Shown here: positions 1 through 8,266 of the stretch, in pieces
Numbering within the stretch: position 1 is the first letter of the stretch
How the letters are laid out: the number at the start of each line of letters is the position of its first letter
Assembly: GCA_020638795.1 (NCBI GenBank)
Contig: JACKHW010000009.1
Span: forward strand, 117,156 to 181,155
Source: Planctomycetota bacterium
GTDB lineage: Bacteria > Planctomycetota > UBA1135 > GCA-002748355
DNA: 64,000 nucleotides
Direction of reading: 5' to 3'
Notes under the pieces: generated by a model
Seen by the model: the letters and a program-made list of their open reading frames with translations, nothing else
What the model was told of the DNA's origin: nothing
The model's database searches: none
Made by a program: the position numbers and the translations under genes

Positions 1-3000
1 TGGCTCTTGTCGAGCGCCTCGGAAAACGCACGACGTTCGGCATCGAGACGCTTGTCGATCGCTTCGAGTTGTTTGTCGAACGACGCCGGCCCTGCGGACC
101 CTGCGCCCTTGGCCACGGCATCGAGGATCGCGACGCGTTGCCGATCGAGCTTGTCCTCGAAACTCTTGCGTTGCTCGGCGAGCACGCTCTCGAAGGCCTT
201 GTTCTGCTCCGACAGGCGCGACATCACTTCGTCGCGCAACCCGGTGGTCAGCGGCGCCAATGCCGACTTGACCGCCTCCGCTCCCGCGATCCCACCGCTG
301 CCCGTGGCCTTGCTGACCTGCATTTCGGCGATGCGCGCGTTCATCGCGTCGAGCCGTCTGGTCAGCGCGACGCTCTGTTCGATCAGGGTGTCGACACGGC
401 TACGCATTTGATCGCTCGGCTGTACGGCATTGGCCAGCCGCTCCGCAAAATCGACACGCTGCGCCTCGAACCGCTTGGCGAGATCGGTCTGCATCGCCGC
501 TACACGGCTATCGAGGCTCGCTACGGCTGCGCTCGGGTTGCTGGCCCCGAGCGCAGAGATCTCCTTCTGGACGGTCTCGAGGCTCTTCGCGAGTTCGACG
601 CTCTGTGTATGCAGCTTCTCGAAACGCTCCACGATGATCGGACCCGGGTCACCGACCTCTTCGAGCTTCGTCGCGAGTGTCTGCTGCTGGAGATCGAAGC
701 GCTGCTTCATCGACTTCTCGATCTCCGTCAAGCGACGCGACAACGCGTCCTCTCGTGCGAGTTCGCGTTGTTTCTCCTCGGCCATCGCGACCGATCGCTC
801 TTTCCAGAGCTTCTCGAATACGTCGCGCTGTGCATCGAGGTTCTTCGCGACCTCGGTCTGCAGCGCGGAAAAGCGATCCGCAACGACCTTTTCACCCTTC
901 GACACACTCGCCTCGAAGGCCTCGAGCCGCTTGTCGAAGTCCGCGACACGCTTGGCATCGAGTGAATCGAGACGTTTGGTGATCAACTGGCTCTGCGCCT
1001 CGAGCTGCTTGTCGAGCTCGGTGCGGAGCGCGGCAACACTGTTGCCGATCTCCAGCGTCTTGGGGTCGTTCGAGATCTTCGCTTCGAGTTCTTTCTGTCG
1101 CGCATCGATCTTGCCGAACACTTCCGTGCGGAACGCATCGAGCTTGGTCGAAAGACCTTTGGATGCATCCTCTGACTTGGCGGTCAGCTGGCTCAGTTCT
1201 GTTCGAAGATCACGAATGAGTGCCGCGCGTTCGGTTTCGAGTCGCTTCGCAGCGGCTTCGTCCGCCTGTGCGAGCTCTGCCGCTTGGTTCTCGAAACGCT
1301 TCCCGAGATCGGCGCGCAGTTCCGTCAACTGCTTCGCGAGATCGGCCGAACGCGGATCGTCGGCTAGCTTCGCCTCGAGAGCCTTCTGCCGTTCGTCGAG
1401 CTTCGCGAACACTTCGCCGCGCAACGTCTGGAGCCGCTCGAGGATGGACTTCGTAACTTCGCTCGTCGTGGAGCTGTTCGCGGCGGCGTTCTTCGTGATC
1501 GCGGATTCGATGCGCGCCAGTGCGCCCTTCTCGAGTTCGCTGAGCTGCTTGCGAAGCTCGGCGACCCGTGCTTCGTCCGCGGCCTTCGCTTCGTTCGACA
1601 GACGTGCGGCATCCTTGTCGAGGCGAGCATTGAGGTCGGTCCGCAAGGCATCGAGCTGCTTCTGCACGTCGAGCTGGCGACTCGTTTCGACGATGCGTGC
1701 TTCGAGGGCCTTCTGGCGCTCGTCGAGCTTCGCGAACACTTCGTCGCGCAGTGAATCGAAGCGTCGCGTCAGATCTTCGGCACGTTTCGCCTCCATCGCT
1801 GCAGTCGCCGTGTCCGAACCACCTGCTGCAGCGGCGATTCCCGCGAGACTCTTCGCGAGTTCGGTGCGTTGCCCGTCGAAGCGGCGAACAAAGTCTGCGC
1901 GCATCGCGTCGAACTGCTTCGACAGCGCGGACGCGCTGGCATCACCCGTGAGTTTGGCCTCCAACGCCTTCTGACGTTCGTCGAATCCCGCGAACACGTC
2001 GGTCTTGAGCGCATCGACTCGCGCGAGCAATGCCTGCTGACGTTGAGCTTCGAGTTTCGACGCGCTCGCCTCGCTCTCCTTCACCGCAGTCCTGAGTCCA
2101 GCGATCTCGCGCGCGACCCGCGCGTCTTGCTCGTCGAGTCGGGCAACGAGATCGTCGAGGCGCGACGCGAGTTTCGCCTCGGTCTTTGCGATCGACGCCG
2201 AGCGCTCCGTTCCAGTGAGTTCCGCGCGCAGCGCCGCGACTCCCTTGGCGAGTTCGTCGCGGCTCGCCGCAGCGCTCTTGTCGCTCGCCGTGAGGCGCTC
2301 GCGAATCGCCTCGAGTTCGGCGGTGAAGCCCGGGATCGCGACCGTTGCCTTCCCATCACCGCTCTTCGCAGCCACGGCGAAGCCGGCGACCGCATCTCCG
2401 AGTTCGCGACGCAGAGCCGAGAGCTCACGATCTCGCTTGTCGCTCGACGCCGCGAGCTTCGCATCGAGACTCGCGAATCGCGATCCGAATCGCGTCTCGA
2501 ACTCCGCGACCGCCTTGGCTGCAGCAGCCTCGGCGGCGGCGCGCTCGCCGGTGGCGGCGACGGACTTCGCCTCGGCCAAGAGTTCGTTCAGCGCCGTCAG
2601 GCGCGAATCGATTTCTTCGCGGTTCTTGCCCGCGCGAGCATCGAGAGCTTCGAGCGTGGCGCGGAGCTTCGCGAGTTCGCCAGCGGTGCCCGCGTCGATT
2701 CGCGGCCCTGCAGCGGGGCTCGGCGCGCTCTCCGATGCCGCCTTCGCTGCCGCTTCGATTCCACGAGCAGCGTCCTCGAGGCGCTTCGAAGTCGCGCTGA
2801 AGCGCTCACCGAGTTCCGCGAGTGTTCGCGCCGTTTCGGCATCGACGGGTGCTGCGCGGACTTTGCCAAACGCGGCGCGCAGCTCGTCGAGTCGAGCCAG
2901 CATCTTGTCGCTCGCTTCTTTCTCGGCCTTGACTGAAGCGACGAGTCGAGCGGCCTCGGCCTTCTCGGTCTCCGCGATGCGCGTGCGAAACTCGGCGAGT

Positions 3001-4775
3001 TCGGCACGGAGGGCCGTGTCGCGCTTCTGCATCTCGTCGGCGATGACGGCGAGCCGCGCCTCGAGACGCGTGCCGACGGCATTGGCATCGCTCGGCGATG
3101 GAGGGCGACTCGCGAGCGACGAGCGCAAGTCTTCGAGACTTTCGAGCATCGATCGCCGCCCGGCCGCCGCGAGGTTCTCACTGGCCTCGAGGCGATTCTT
3201 GATCGCGAGCAGATCCGCATTGGCGGTCGTCATCGGTGGTGCGGTTCGCGCGACACCCTCGCTCGCGTTGCCAGTCGTGTTCGCGCTGGCGAGTGATTTG
3301 ATTTCTGCACGCAGATCGGTCAGGTCGCTCTTGCGATCACTCGAGCTCTTCTCGAACTCCGACTCGAGGGTTTTCAGCGCGGCGTCGAATCGCTTCTCGA
3401 ACGCGGCAACAGCATCACTCGCCGCTTTGCGCTCCTTCGCGATCGCGGCATCGCGTTCGTCGAGAGTCTTCGACAACGCTTCGAGCTCGAGGGTCCGACG
3501 CCCTTCCTTGTCGGTGATCGCCTTCGCGAGGGAGTCGATACGCTCCGCGAGATCGTCACCGATCCGAGTCGGAGCGACCCCTGTCGGCCGGTCGGAGAGC
3601 AGCTTGCGAAGCGTATCCACACCAGATGTGAGTTCGTCACGCACCGACTCCGCACGTGTCTCGCTCTGGGCAAGTCGGCGACGGATCGCGGCGAGGTCGT
3701 TCGCGAACGAAGGGAGGAGTTTCTGGACACGATCCCCTTCGTTGCTCGTGCGACTCGCCGCAACGAACCCCGTGACCGCGTCACCCAGCTCCCGCCGCAG
3801 CAATGTGACCTCGTCGTTTCGCGCGCGATCGTTCTGCTCGAGCCGCGTCGCGAGCGAACCGATCTCTTCGTGCAAGCGTTTCTCGAACTGCTCGAAGCGG
3901 GCCTTGTCCTCGGGCGCCACCTTCGTCGCACGGAGATTCTCGTCGAGTCGCTCGAAGAGTGCATCGAGCCGGCGTTGCATGGCTTCGAGAGCACGCTGCT
4001 GCGCCTCGAGTGCCTCGCGCTGCGCAGCGATGGAGCGCACGACCGACTCGTCTTGCTCCGCGTTTCGCTGCGCGCCTGCGGCGTCTTTCGGCAACTGCGC
4101 CGCCGTGTTGCGCATCGCGTCCAAGCGCACGGTGGCGTCCTCCAGCGCGCGTCGCAGATCGACGAGGTCCGCCTTCGTCACGTCCGAATCGCTGTTCGTC
4201 GCGCGCTTCGAGAGCCCATCGAGACGGCGTTCGATCGCGTCGAGGCGGCGATAGCTCGCTTCGGTTCCCTCGAGAAGTTGGTCTGCGCGCACCTTCGCCG
4301 TGCGATCCTGAGGGTCGTCGACGCGCTTGGCGGCAGCCGCCAACTTCGCGGATTCGAGCTTGGCGGATTCGAGCCTCGCAGCATCCAGCTTCGCGGCTTC
4401 GACGCTGGCCGCCTCGACCTTCGCCGTTTCTGCGGCGCGACGCGCGAACCACGCCTCGGCATCGTCGACGGCTCGTTCGGCATCGCCGGGCGTCGCCCCG
4501 GTCTGGTCGAACCGCGTCACACGCTCGAGGAGGCTCGGATCGGGACGGCCTCGTGAATGACGCTCGAGTTCTTGCCGCGCCCAATCGACTCCAGGCATCG
4601 AGGAAGGAAAGTCATCGATGAGTTCCCCTCGAGTCTTGCCATCGAGTTGGGAGATGAGGCCTTGCAACGTGGCGCGATCCGGGTCCGTCGTCGGCACGGT
4701 GCACGACGCCGAGGACCACACGAAGCACGCCAGCAGCGGCAATGCCAAACGTCGCGGTGCGCGATGGAGTTTCAT
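1..4775 (-). CDS. Giant coiled-coil lipoprotein, partial (C-terminus beyond left edge)
   Basis: One frame stays open from an ATG at 4775 to base 1, at least 1591 codons, with no stop inside the window. The N-terminus has positive charges, a hydrophobic stretch and a lipobox-like SASC ending at Cys25, so it is probably a lipoprotein anchored by lipid. The rest is almost wholly Ala/Leu/Glu/Lys/Arg/Asp heptad-like sequence typical of long coiled coils. A cassette VFAKLDERQKALEA recurs with small changes near residues 926, 1012, 1119 and 1217, roughly every 90-110 residues, which points to internal duplication. It lies 67 bases downstream of the gene at 4843-5574 on the same strand. A structural or envelope-tethering role is an inference from shape only; no enzymatic domain is visible. 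Long open frames on the opposite strand here are shadows of its skewed codon use. Confidence 0.85.
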   Translation of the reverse strand, partial: MKLHRAPRRLALPLLACFVWSSASCTVPTTDPDRATLQGLISQLDGKTRGELIDDFPSSMPGVDWARQELERHSRGRPDPSLLERVTRFDQTGATPGDAERAVDDAEAWFARRAAETAKVEAASVEAAKLDAARLESAKLESAKLAAAAKRVDDPQDRTAKVRADQLLEGTEASYRRLDAIERRLDGLSKRATNSDSDVTKADLVDLRRALEDATVRLDAMRNTAAQLPKDAAGAQRNAEQDESVVRSIAAQREALEAQQRALEAMQRRLDALFERLDENLRATKVAPEDKARFEQFEKRLHEEIGSLATRLEQNDRARNDEVTLLRRELGDAVTGFVAASRTSNEGDRVQKLLPSFANDLAAIRRRLAQSETRAESVRDELTSGVDTLRKLLSDRPTGVAPTRIGDDLAERIDSLAKAITDKEGRRTLELEALSKTLDERDAAIAKERKAASDAVAAFEKRFDAALKTLESEFEKSSSDRKSDLTDLRAEIKSLASANTTGNASEGVARTAPPMTTANADLLAIKNRLEASENLAAAGRRSMLESLEDLRSSLASRPPSPSDANAVGTRLEARLAVIADEMQKRDTALRAELAEFRTRIAETEKAEAARLVASVKAEKEASDKMLARLDELRAAFGKVRAAPVDAETARTLAELGERFSATSKRLEDAARGIEAAAKAASESAPSPAAGPRIDAGTAGELAKLRATLEALDARAGKNREEIDSRLTALNELLAEAKSVAATGERAAAEAAAAKAVAEFETRFGSRFASLDAKLAASSDKRDRELSALRRELGDAVAGFAVAAKSGDGKATVAIPGFTAELEAIRERLTASDKSAAASRDELAKGVAALRAELTGTERSASIAKTEAKLASRLDDLVARLDEQDARVAREIAGLRTAVKESEASASKLEAQRQQALLARVDALKTDVFAGFDERQKALEAKLTGDASASALSKQFDAMRADFVRRFDGQRTELAKSLAGIAAAAGGSDTATAAMEAKRAEDLTRRFDSLRDEVFAKLDERQKALEARIVETSRQLDVQKQLDALRTDLNARLDKDAARLSNEAKAADEARVAELRKQLSELEKGALARIESAITKNAAANSSTTSEVTKSILERLQTLRGEVFAKLDERQKALEAKLADDPRSADLAKQLTELRADLGKRFENQAAELAQADEAAAKRLETERAALIRDLRTELSQLTAKSEDASKGLSTKLDAFRTEVFGKIDARQKELEAKISNDPKTLEIGNSVAALRTELDKQLEAQSQLITKRLDSLDAKRVADFDKRLEAFEASVSKGEKVVADRFSALQTEVAKNLDAQRDVFEKLWKERSVAMAEEKQRELAREDALSRRLTEIEKSMKQRFDLQQQTLATKLEEVGDPGPIIVERFEKLHTQSVELAKSLETVQKEISALGASNPSAAVASLDSRVAAMQTDLAKRFEAQRVDFAERLANAVQPSDQMRSRVDTLIEQSVALTRRLDAMNARIAEMQVSKATGSGGIAGAEAVKSALAPLTTGLRDEVMSRLSEQNKAFESVLAEQRKSFEDKLDRQRVAILDAVAKGAGSAGPASFDKQLEAIDKRLDAERRAFSEALDKS

Positions 4776-4842
4776 GAACTTGGTCACGGCAGATGGGATC
4801 ACGGTAGGCAGATTCGGTTCAGGTCGCTCGAAGCCCGCTCGA

Positions 4843-5574
4843 TCACGATGCGGCTCCGGAGACGGCTTCGGTCGACACAACAGCTCCCGGCGGTCGCGGC
4901 ACGTCGAAGTGAATGGATTCGCCTCCCCTACCCCTCGTCGCACTGTCGTCATGCTCGCGCGTCTTGTTGCCATGCTCGCGCGTCTTGTTGCCATGCTCGC
5001 GCGTCCATGCAACGCGAGGACCAAGACAAAGATCCCCGTGCGGCACGACCTCTCGGGTCGAGAGTTCGAGGCGGCATCGCTTGGGACGCCACACATCAGG
5101 GCCCCGGTTCTCGAGCGTCATGGCGAGCCAAATGCGATTGCGATCGCGAGGCAGGCGATCGACCGTATCGCGGAAGGACTCGTCCTGCGCGTGGTGATAC
5201 CCCTCTCCTTCGCGAAACCCGAGTCGCAGGTCGCGATCGTGCGTGGTGGCGAGCACGCTGTCCCCGCCGGGTCCACTCACGACGAACCTCTGCGCGGACG
5301 GAACAGGGACCCAACCCGTCAGTCGACTTCGCGGCGCGAGCACGACGGAGTTCGAGAACGTCAGCTCGACAGGGTGCTCGGGAAGCCGCACTTCGACGCG
5401 CGCCTCGAGGTCCTCGTCAGGCAATCCGAGATGACCCTCGAACAGCAACGTGTCGTCCATCGCGACGCAGAAGATCGAACCGCTACGCCGCTCGAGCAAC
5501 CAGCGTACGCCATGAAGTTCGGCGCGAGTCGGGGTCGTGTCCCCAGGAAGCGCAATCGCGAGATGGTGAGCCAT
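4843..5574 (-). CDS. Conserved-looking protein of unknown function with a heptapeptide tandem repeat
   Basis: A 243-residue protein that I do not recognise. The start MAHHLAIALPGD at 5574 is chosen because sequence upstream in the same frame is arginine-rich and looks non-coding; no clear ribosome binding site is seen. The middle has alternating hydrophobic strands (LEARVEVRLPEHPVELTF), suggesting a beta-rich domain, with no signal peptide or membrane segment. Near the C-terminus the unit TREHGNK occurs twice and then in part a third time, encoded by a near-perfect 21-bp direct repeat at 4950-5005. It is the gene directly upstream of the giant coiled-coil lipoprotein and probably shares a transcript with it. 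Confidence 0.6.
   Translation of the reverse strand: MAHHLAIALPGDTTPTRAELHGVRWLLERRSGSIFCVAMDDTLLFEGHLGLPDEDLEARVEVRLPEHPVELTFSNSVVLAPRSRLTGWVPVPSAQRFVVSGPGGDSVLATTHDRDLRLGFREGEGYHHAQDESFRDTVDRLPRDRNRIWLAMTLENRGPDVWRPKRCRLELSTREVVPHGDLCLGPRVAWTREHGNKTREHGNKTREHDDSATRGRGGESIHFDVPRPPGAVVSTEAVSGAAS
4950..5005. repeat. 21-bp in-frame tandem repeat, about 2.7 copies
   Basis: The unit catgctcgcgcgtcttgttgc (written in halves: catgctcgcgc then gtcttgttgc) is repeated at 4950-4970, 4971-4991 and partly 4992-5005. Its length is a multiple of three, so copy-number change would keep the reading frame of the minus-strand gene around it. Confidence 0.9.
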
Positions 5575-5941
5575 GAGCCGCAGAGCCGGAGTTCGCAACG
5601 CGCGAGGTGCGAGCCCGCGCGAAGCACGAAAACGAATTCGATCACGTCGTCGTGAGCCAGCCGAACCGCACCGATCCCCGCGAACCAACGTCCCCCACGG
5701 TGCCGACTCCAAGACAAGACTAACAGCCGAGAACACGGCGCGCCAAGAAGGCTCCGGCGCACGAGGGTCGCGGCGTCAGAAAGTTCTTGCGACGAGCCAC
5801 TTCGGGTCGTTAGAACTTCGACCGCTCGTTGCGGTGCTGGCGCGAAATACCCTCGATCGTGCCGCACGTTCCTCGACTCGAGGAGCGCGACGATCGCCGC
5901 ATGCGGCGTTTGGACACCGTCTCGAGACCGCATGGACACGA

Positions 5942-6018
5942 GGGCGATTAGCTCAGTTGGTTAGAGCACTAGCTCGACAAGCTAGGGGTCGAAGGTTCGA
6001 GTCCTTCATCGCCCACCA
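5942..6018 (+). tRNA. tRNA-Val (GAC)
   Basis: A full cloverleaf can be folded: acceptor GGGCGAT paired with ATCGCCC, D-arm GCTC/GAGC, anticodon stem CTAGC/GCTAG, T-arm GAAGG/CCTTC with TTCGAGT loop, and an encoded CCA at 6016-6018. The seven-base anticodon loop reads TCGACAA, giving anticodon GAC for valine. Position 33 is C where nearly all tRNAs have U. No other tRNA is visible next to it. Confidence 0.93.
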
Positions 6019-6089
6019 TTCTCCGCAAGGACTTGCGTCGAGAGCGGCGCTTCACGACCCGACGAACGGCGTGAAGAATCCCGCGTATC

Positions 6090-6130
6090 AAAAAAAGTCG
6101 CGGCTGCCCCACCGAAGTGAGACAGCCGCG
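6090..6130 (-). terminator. Rho-independent terminator for the secreted-protein gene at 6234-7307
   Basis: The arms CGCGGCTG (6099-6106) and CAGCCGCG (6123-6130) form an 8-bp GC stem. On the minus strand the stem is followed by a run of seven T (A tract at 6090-6096). It lies about 100 bases past the stop of the minus-strand gene. Confidence 0.8.
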
Positions 6131-6233
6131 GGCAGTCGCGCCGGAGCGCGACGGCTCTTCTTCCCGGAAGGGAAACGGTGTTGGAATTCGTGATTGGAAG
6201 TCGAACGTGGCGGGCGGCGAAGCGCCTACCCGC

Positions 6234-7307
6234 TCAGTTGACTTTGAAGACGATCGTCTGGCCTTCCCAGCCGTACTGGGCGTCGTCCTTGTCGGGATCG
6301 AACGTTCGGGTGCCGCTGCCGTAGTTGTAACGGTGGCCACAGTCGTACGGCGCCGCGTTGCGGTAATCACCGAAGGTCGTCTCGATGCCGCGCGACCAAC
6401 GCAACGCATTCGTCGGATCGAACGCGACGCCTTGCGACCAGACTTGCTGCCCCTTGAGAGCCGGGGGGACGATTCCCCAGTCGAAGTTGGCGTAGCCGCC
6501 CGACGGGGTCACGACCGGAATCGGGTGAATGAAGACCGCGGGTGAAGCGAGATCCGCATAAATGCTGCAGCCGCCCCCGATCGCTTGATCGACGCGCTTG
6601 TCGCTGATCCACATCAGGGAAATGTCGCCTGTGTTCCGCGTGTAGCTGTACGTGCGGAACAACTCGCCGACGTTGTAGCCCGTCGAGTAGTTGTAGAAGT
6701 TGGTCGGATTGCACGCAGTGCCGTACGAAACCGACGTGCCACGCGTGCCCGTCACCGCACGGTCGTCCTGGGAGTCGACGTAGAAATTGACGTTGGCCTG
6801 GTTCGCGGATGCGTAGGTCGCCCAATCGATGACGACAGCGTCACCCTTGACCGCGAACGGCCGATCACCGAGCACGATGTTGAACGGCGCGACGCCCGTG
6901 TAGGCGGCGAACGCGGCGAAGTTGAACGTCTTCTTGGTCTGGAAGACCGCGACGTCGTCGCCGTGGTTGTCCGCGAACTTGTTGCTGAGCACCTTCGGGT
7001 CGCACGACTTCGTCGTGCCGCCGCTCGAGAGCCACACCTGGATGTCGCAGGTGAAACCCGTGGTCAGATAGGCACCGCCGTTCGCACGCGCGCTGAGCTG
7101 AGTGATGACCTTGCCGGTCGTCCAACTCGTGCCGCTGCCGCTGTAGCCGCACTGGATGCGTGCGGGAACATAGCGCAACGGGATATGACGCGAGGCATCG
7201 CCCTCGGTCGTGCCGAGCGTCGGAGAATCAGGCAGAGTTTCGGTCGTTTGTGCGACCGCGATCGAGGGGAGCACCGCAACGGCGCCGAGCATCCAGAGAG
7301 TTCGCAT
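6234..7307 (-). CDS. Secreted protein of unknown function
   Basis: A 357-residue protein starting MRTLWMLGAVAVLP with a signal peptide ending near SIAVAQ; an ATG 11 codons upstream is less likely because it would lengthen the positively charged region oddly. The mature chain is rich in Gly, Thr, Asn and aromatic residues, has scattered cysteines and no membrane helix, fitting an extracellular beta-rich protein. It resembles the protein at 8267-9409 in outline: an IQVWLSS-like strand in the first third, a VVIDW/VVLDFW segment in the middle and a C-terminal beta-rich tail. It is transcribed away from the SDR gene and followed by a terminator. Function unknown. Confidence 0.85.
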   Translation of the reverse strand: MRTLWMLGAVAVLPSIAVAQTTETLPDSPTLGTTEGDASRHIPLRYVPARIQCGYSGSGTSWTTGKVITQLSARANGGAYLTTGFTCDIQVWLSSGGTTKSCDPKVLSNKFADNHGDDVAVFQTKKTFNFAAFAAYTGVAPFNIVLGDRPFAVKGDAVVIDWATYASANQANVNFYVDSQDDRAVTGTRGTSVSYGTACNPTNFYNYSTGYNVGELFRTYSYTRNTGDISLMWISDKRVDQAIGGGCSIYADLASPAVFIHPIPVVTPSGGYANFDWGIVPPALKGQQVWSQGVAFDPTNALRWSRGIETTFGDYRNAAPYDCGHRYNYGSGTRTFDPDKDDAQYGWEGQTIVFKVN

Positions 7308-7395
7308 GAGCTTCAGGAATAGTTGAGGGAACAGAAACATATCCCGAGCGCAGAGAACCGAGAGCTCGGGAACGACCCGATCAAATATAACACAA

Positions 7396-7411
7396 CTTTA
7401 GATGTCTAAAG
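7396..7411. promoter_or_regulatory. Candidate operator: 16-bp perfect dyad in an AT-rich divergent promoter region
   Basis: CTTTAGATGTCTAAAG is a perfect inverted repeat with 7-base arms and a 2-base centre. It sits in an unusually AT-rich stretch (7383-7435) between the minus-strand secreted-protein gene (start 7307) and the plus-strand SDR (start about 7504). A TATAAC-like -10 lies just to the left on the plus strand and TATATT on the minus strand. Dimeric regulator binding is inferred from symmetry only. Confidence 0.45.
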
Positions 7412-7503
7412 ATTTCCGCACAAAAATCGAGAGACCCGTGTGGCGATGCCATTACGCCCGAAGGTCCTGGACCGCGGACGAGCTGCGTCCGAGCATGCAG
7501 CAC

Positions 7504-8256
7504 ATGCAAGACCATCATGCGATCGTGACCGGAGCGTCCCGTGGTATCGGCGCCGCGATCGCGTCGACGCTCGCCGCTCGCGGCGCGCGCGTAACCCTGA
7601 TCGGACGCGACGAACCGGCGCTTCGGGACGTGGCGCGCGGAATCGGTGGCACCCCGAGGATCTGCGATGTCGCCAATCCGGAACACGTCGAACGCGTCTT
7701 CGATGCGATCGTGGCCGAGACCGGGCCGATCGACATCCTCGTCAATAACGCAGGCATCGCCGAGAGTGGCCCACTCTCGAAGTCGACGTGCGCGCAGCTC
7801 GACAAGCTCCACGCCGTCAATGTCCGCGGGGTCTACGCGTGCACGCTCGCCGCTCTGCCATCGATGCGGAAGCGACCGACCGGACGCATCATCAACATCG
7901 CGAGCAGTGCGGGGCTGCGCGGCTATCCCTACGTCGGCGCCTACGTCGCGACCAAACACGCGGTCGTCGGCCTGACTCGCGCGTGGGCACTCGAACTCGC
8001 GACGACGGCGATCACGGTCAACGCGGTGTGCCCTGGCTACGTCGACACACCAATGCTCGCACGCACCCTCGACACGATCGAGAAGACGACGTCACGTTCG
8101 CGGGACGAAGCGCGCGCGATGATCGAAGCGCACAATCCCCAAGGACGACTCATCACACCCGACGAAGTCGCCGCAGCCGTCGCCTATCTCTGTGAACCGA
8201 ACTCCGCGTCGATCAACGGGCACTGCCTCGCGCTGACCGGTGGCGAGGCCCTCTGA
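7504..8256 (+). CDS. Short-chain dehydrogenase/reductase (SDR)
   Basis: A 250-residue classical SDR, normal length for the family. It shows the nucleotide-binding TGASRGIG at residues 9-16, NNAG at 81-84, the catalytic Ser near 134-135 and YxxxK (Tyr147, Lys151). The start MQDHHAIVTG is preferred; an ATG at 7495 adds three residues and the ATG at 7402 lies inside the dyad at 7396-7411 and would add an unlikely basic tail. It probably oxidises a 3-hydroxyacyl-CoA or related alcohol. Its position beside the CoA-dependent aromatic operon suggests a dehydrogenase step after ring cleavage, but it has its own promoter region and the substrate is inferred. Confidence 0.9.
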   Translation: MQDHHAIVTGASRGIGAAIASTLAARGARVTLIGRDEPALRDVARGIGGTPRICDVANPEHVERVFDAIVAETGPIDILVNNAGIAESGPLSKSTCAQLDKLHAVNVRGVYACTLAALPSMRKRPTGRIINIASSAGLRGYPYVGAYVATKHAVVGLTRAWALELATTAITVNAVCPGYVDTPMLARTLDTIEKTTSRSRDEARAMIEAHNPQGRLITPDEVAAAVAYLCEPNSASINGHCLALTGGEAL

Positions 8257-8266
8257 GTCTTCGGCC

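Noticed and set aside
430..4254. Long open frames on the plus strand opposite the coiled-coil gene
   Set aside because: Ser/Arg/Ala-rich, without domains; they arise from the skewed codons of the minus-strand gene.
4950..5005. CRISPR-like repeat
   Set aside because: Repeats are directly adjacent with no spacers and lie in a coding frame.
7402..7503. ATG at 7402 as the SDR start
   Set aside because: It falls in the palindromic operator and adds a basic tail not seen before the Rossmann fold in SDRs.
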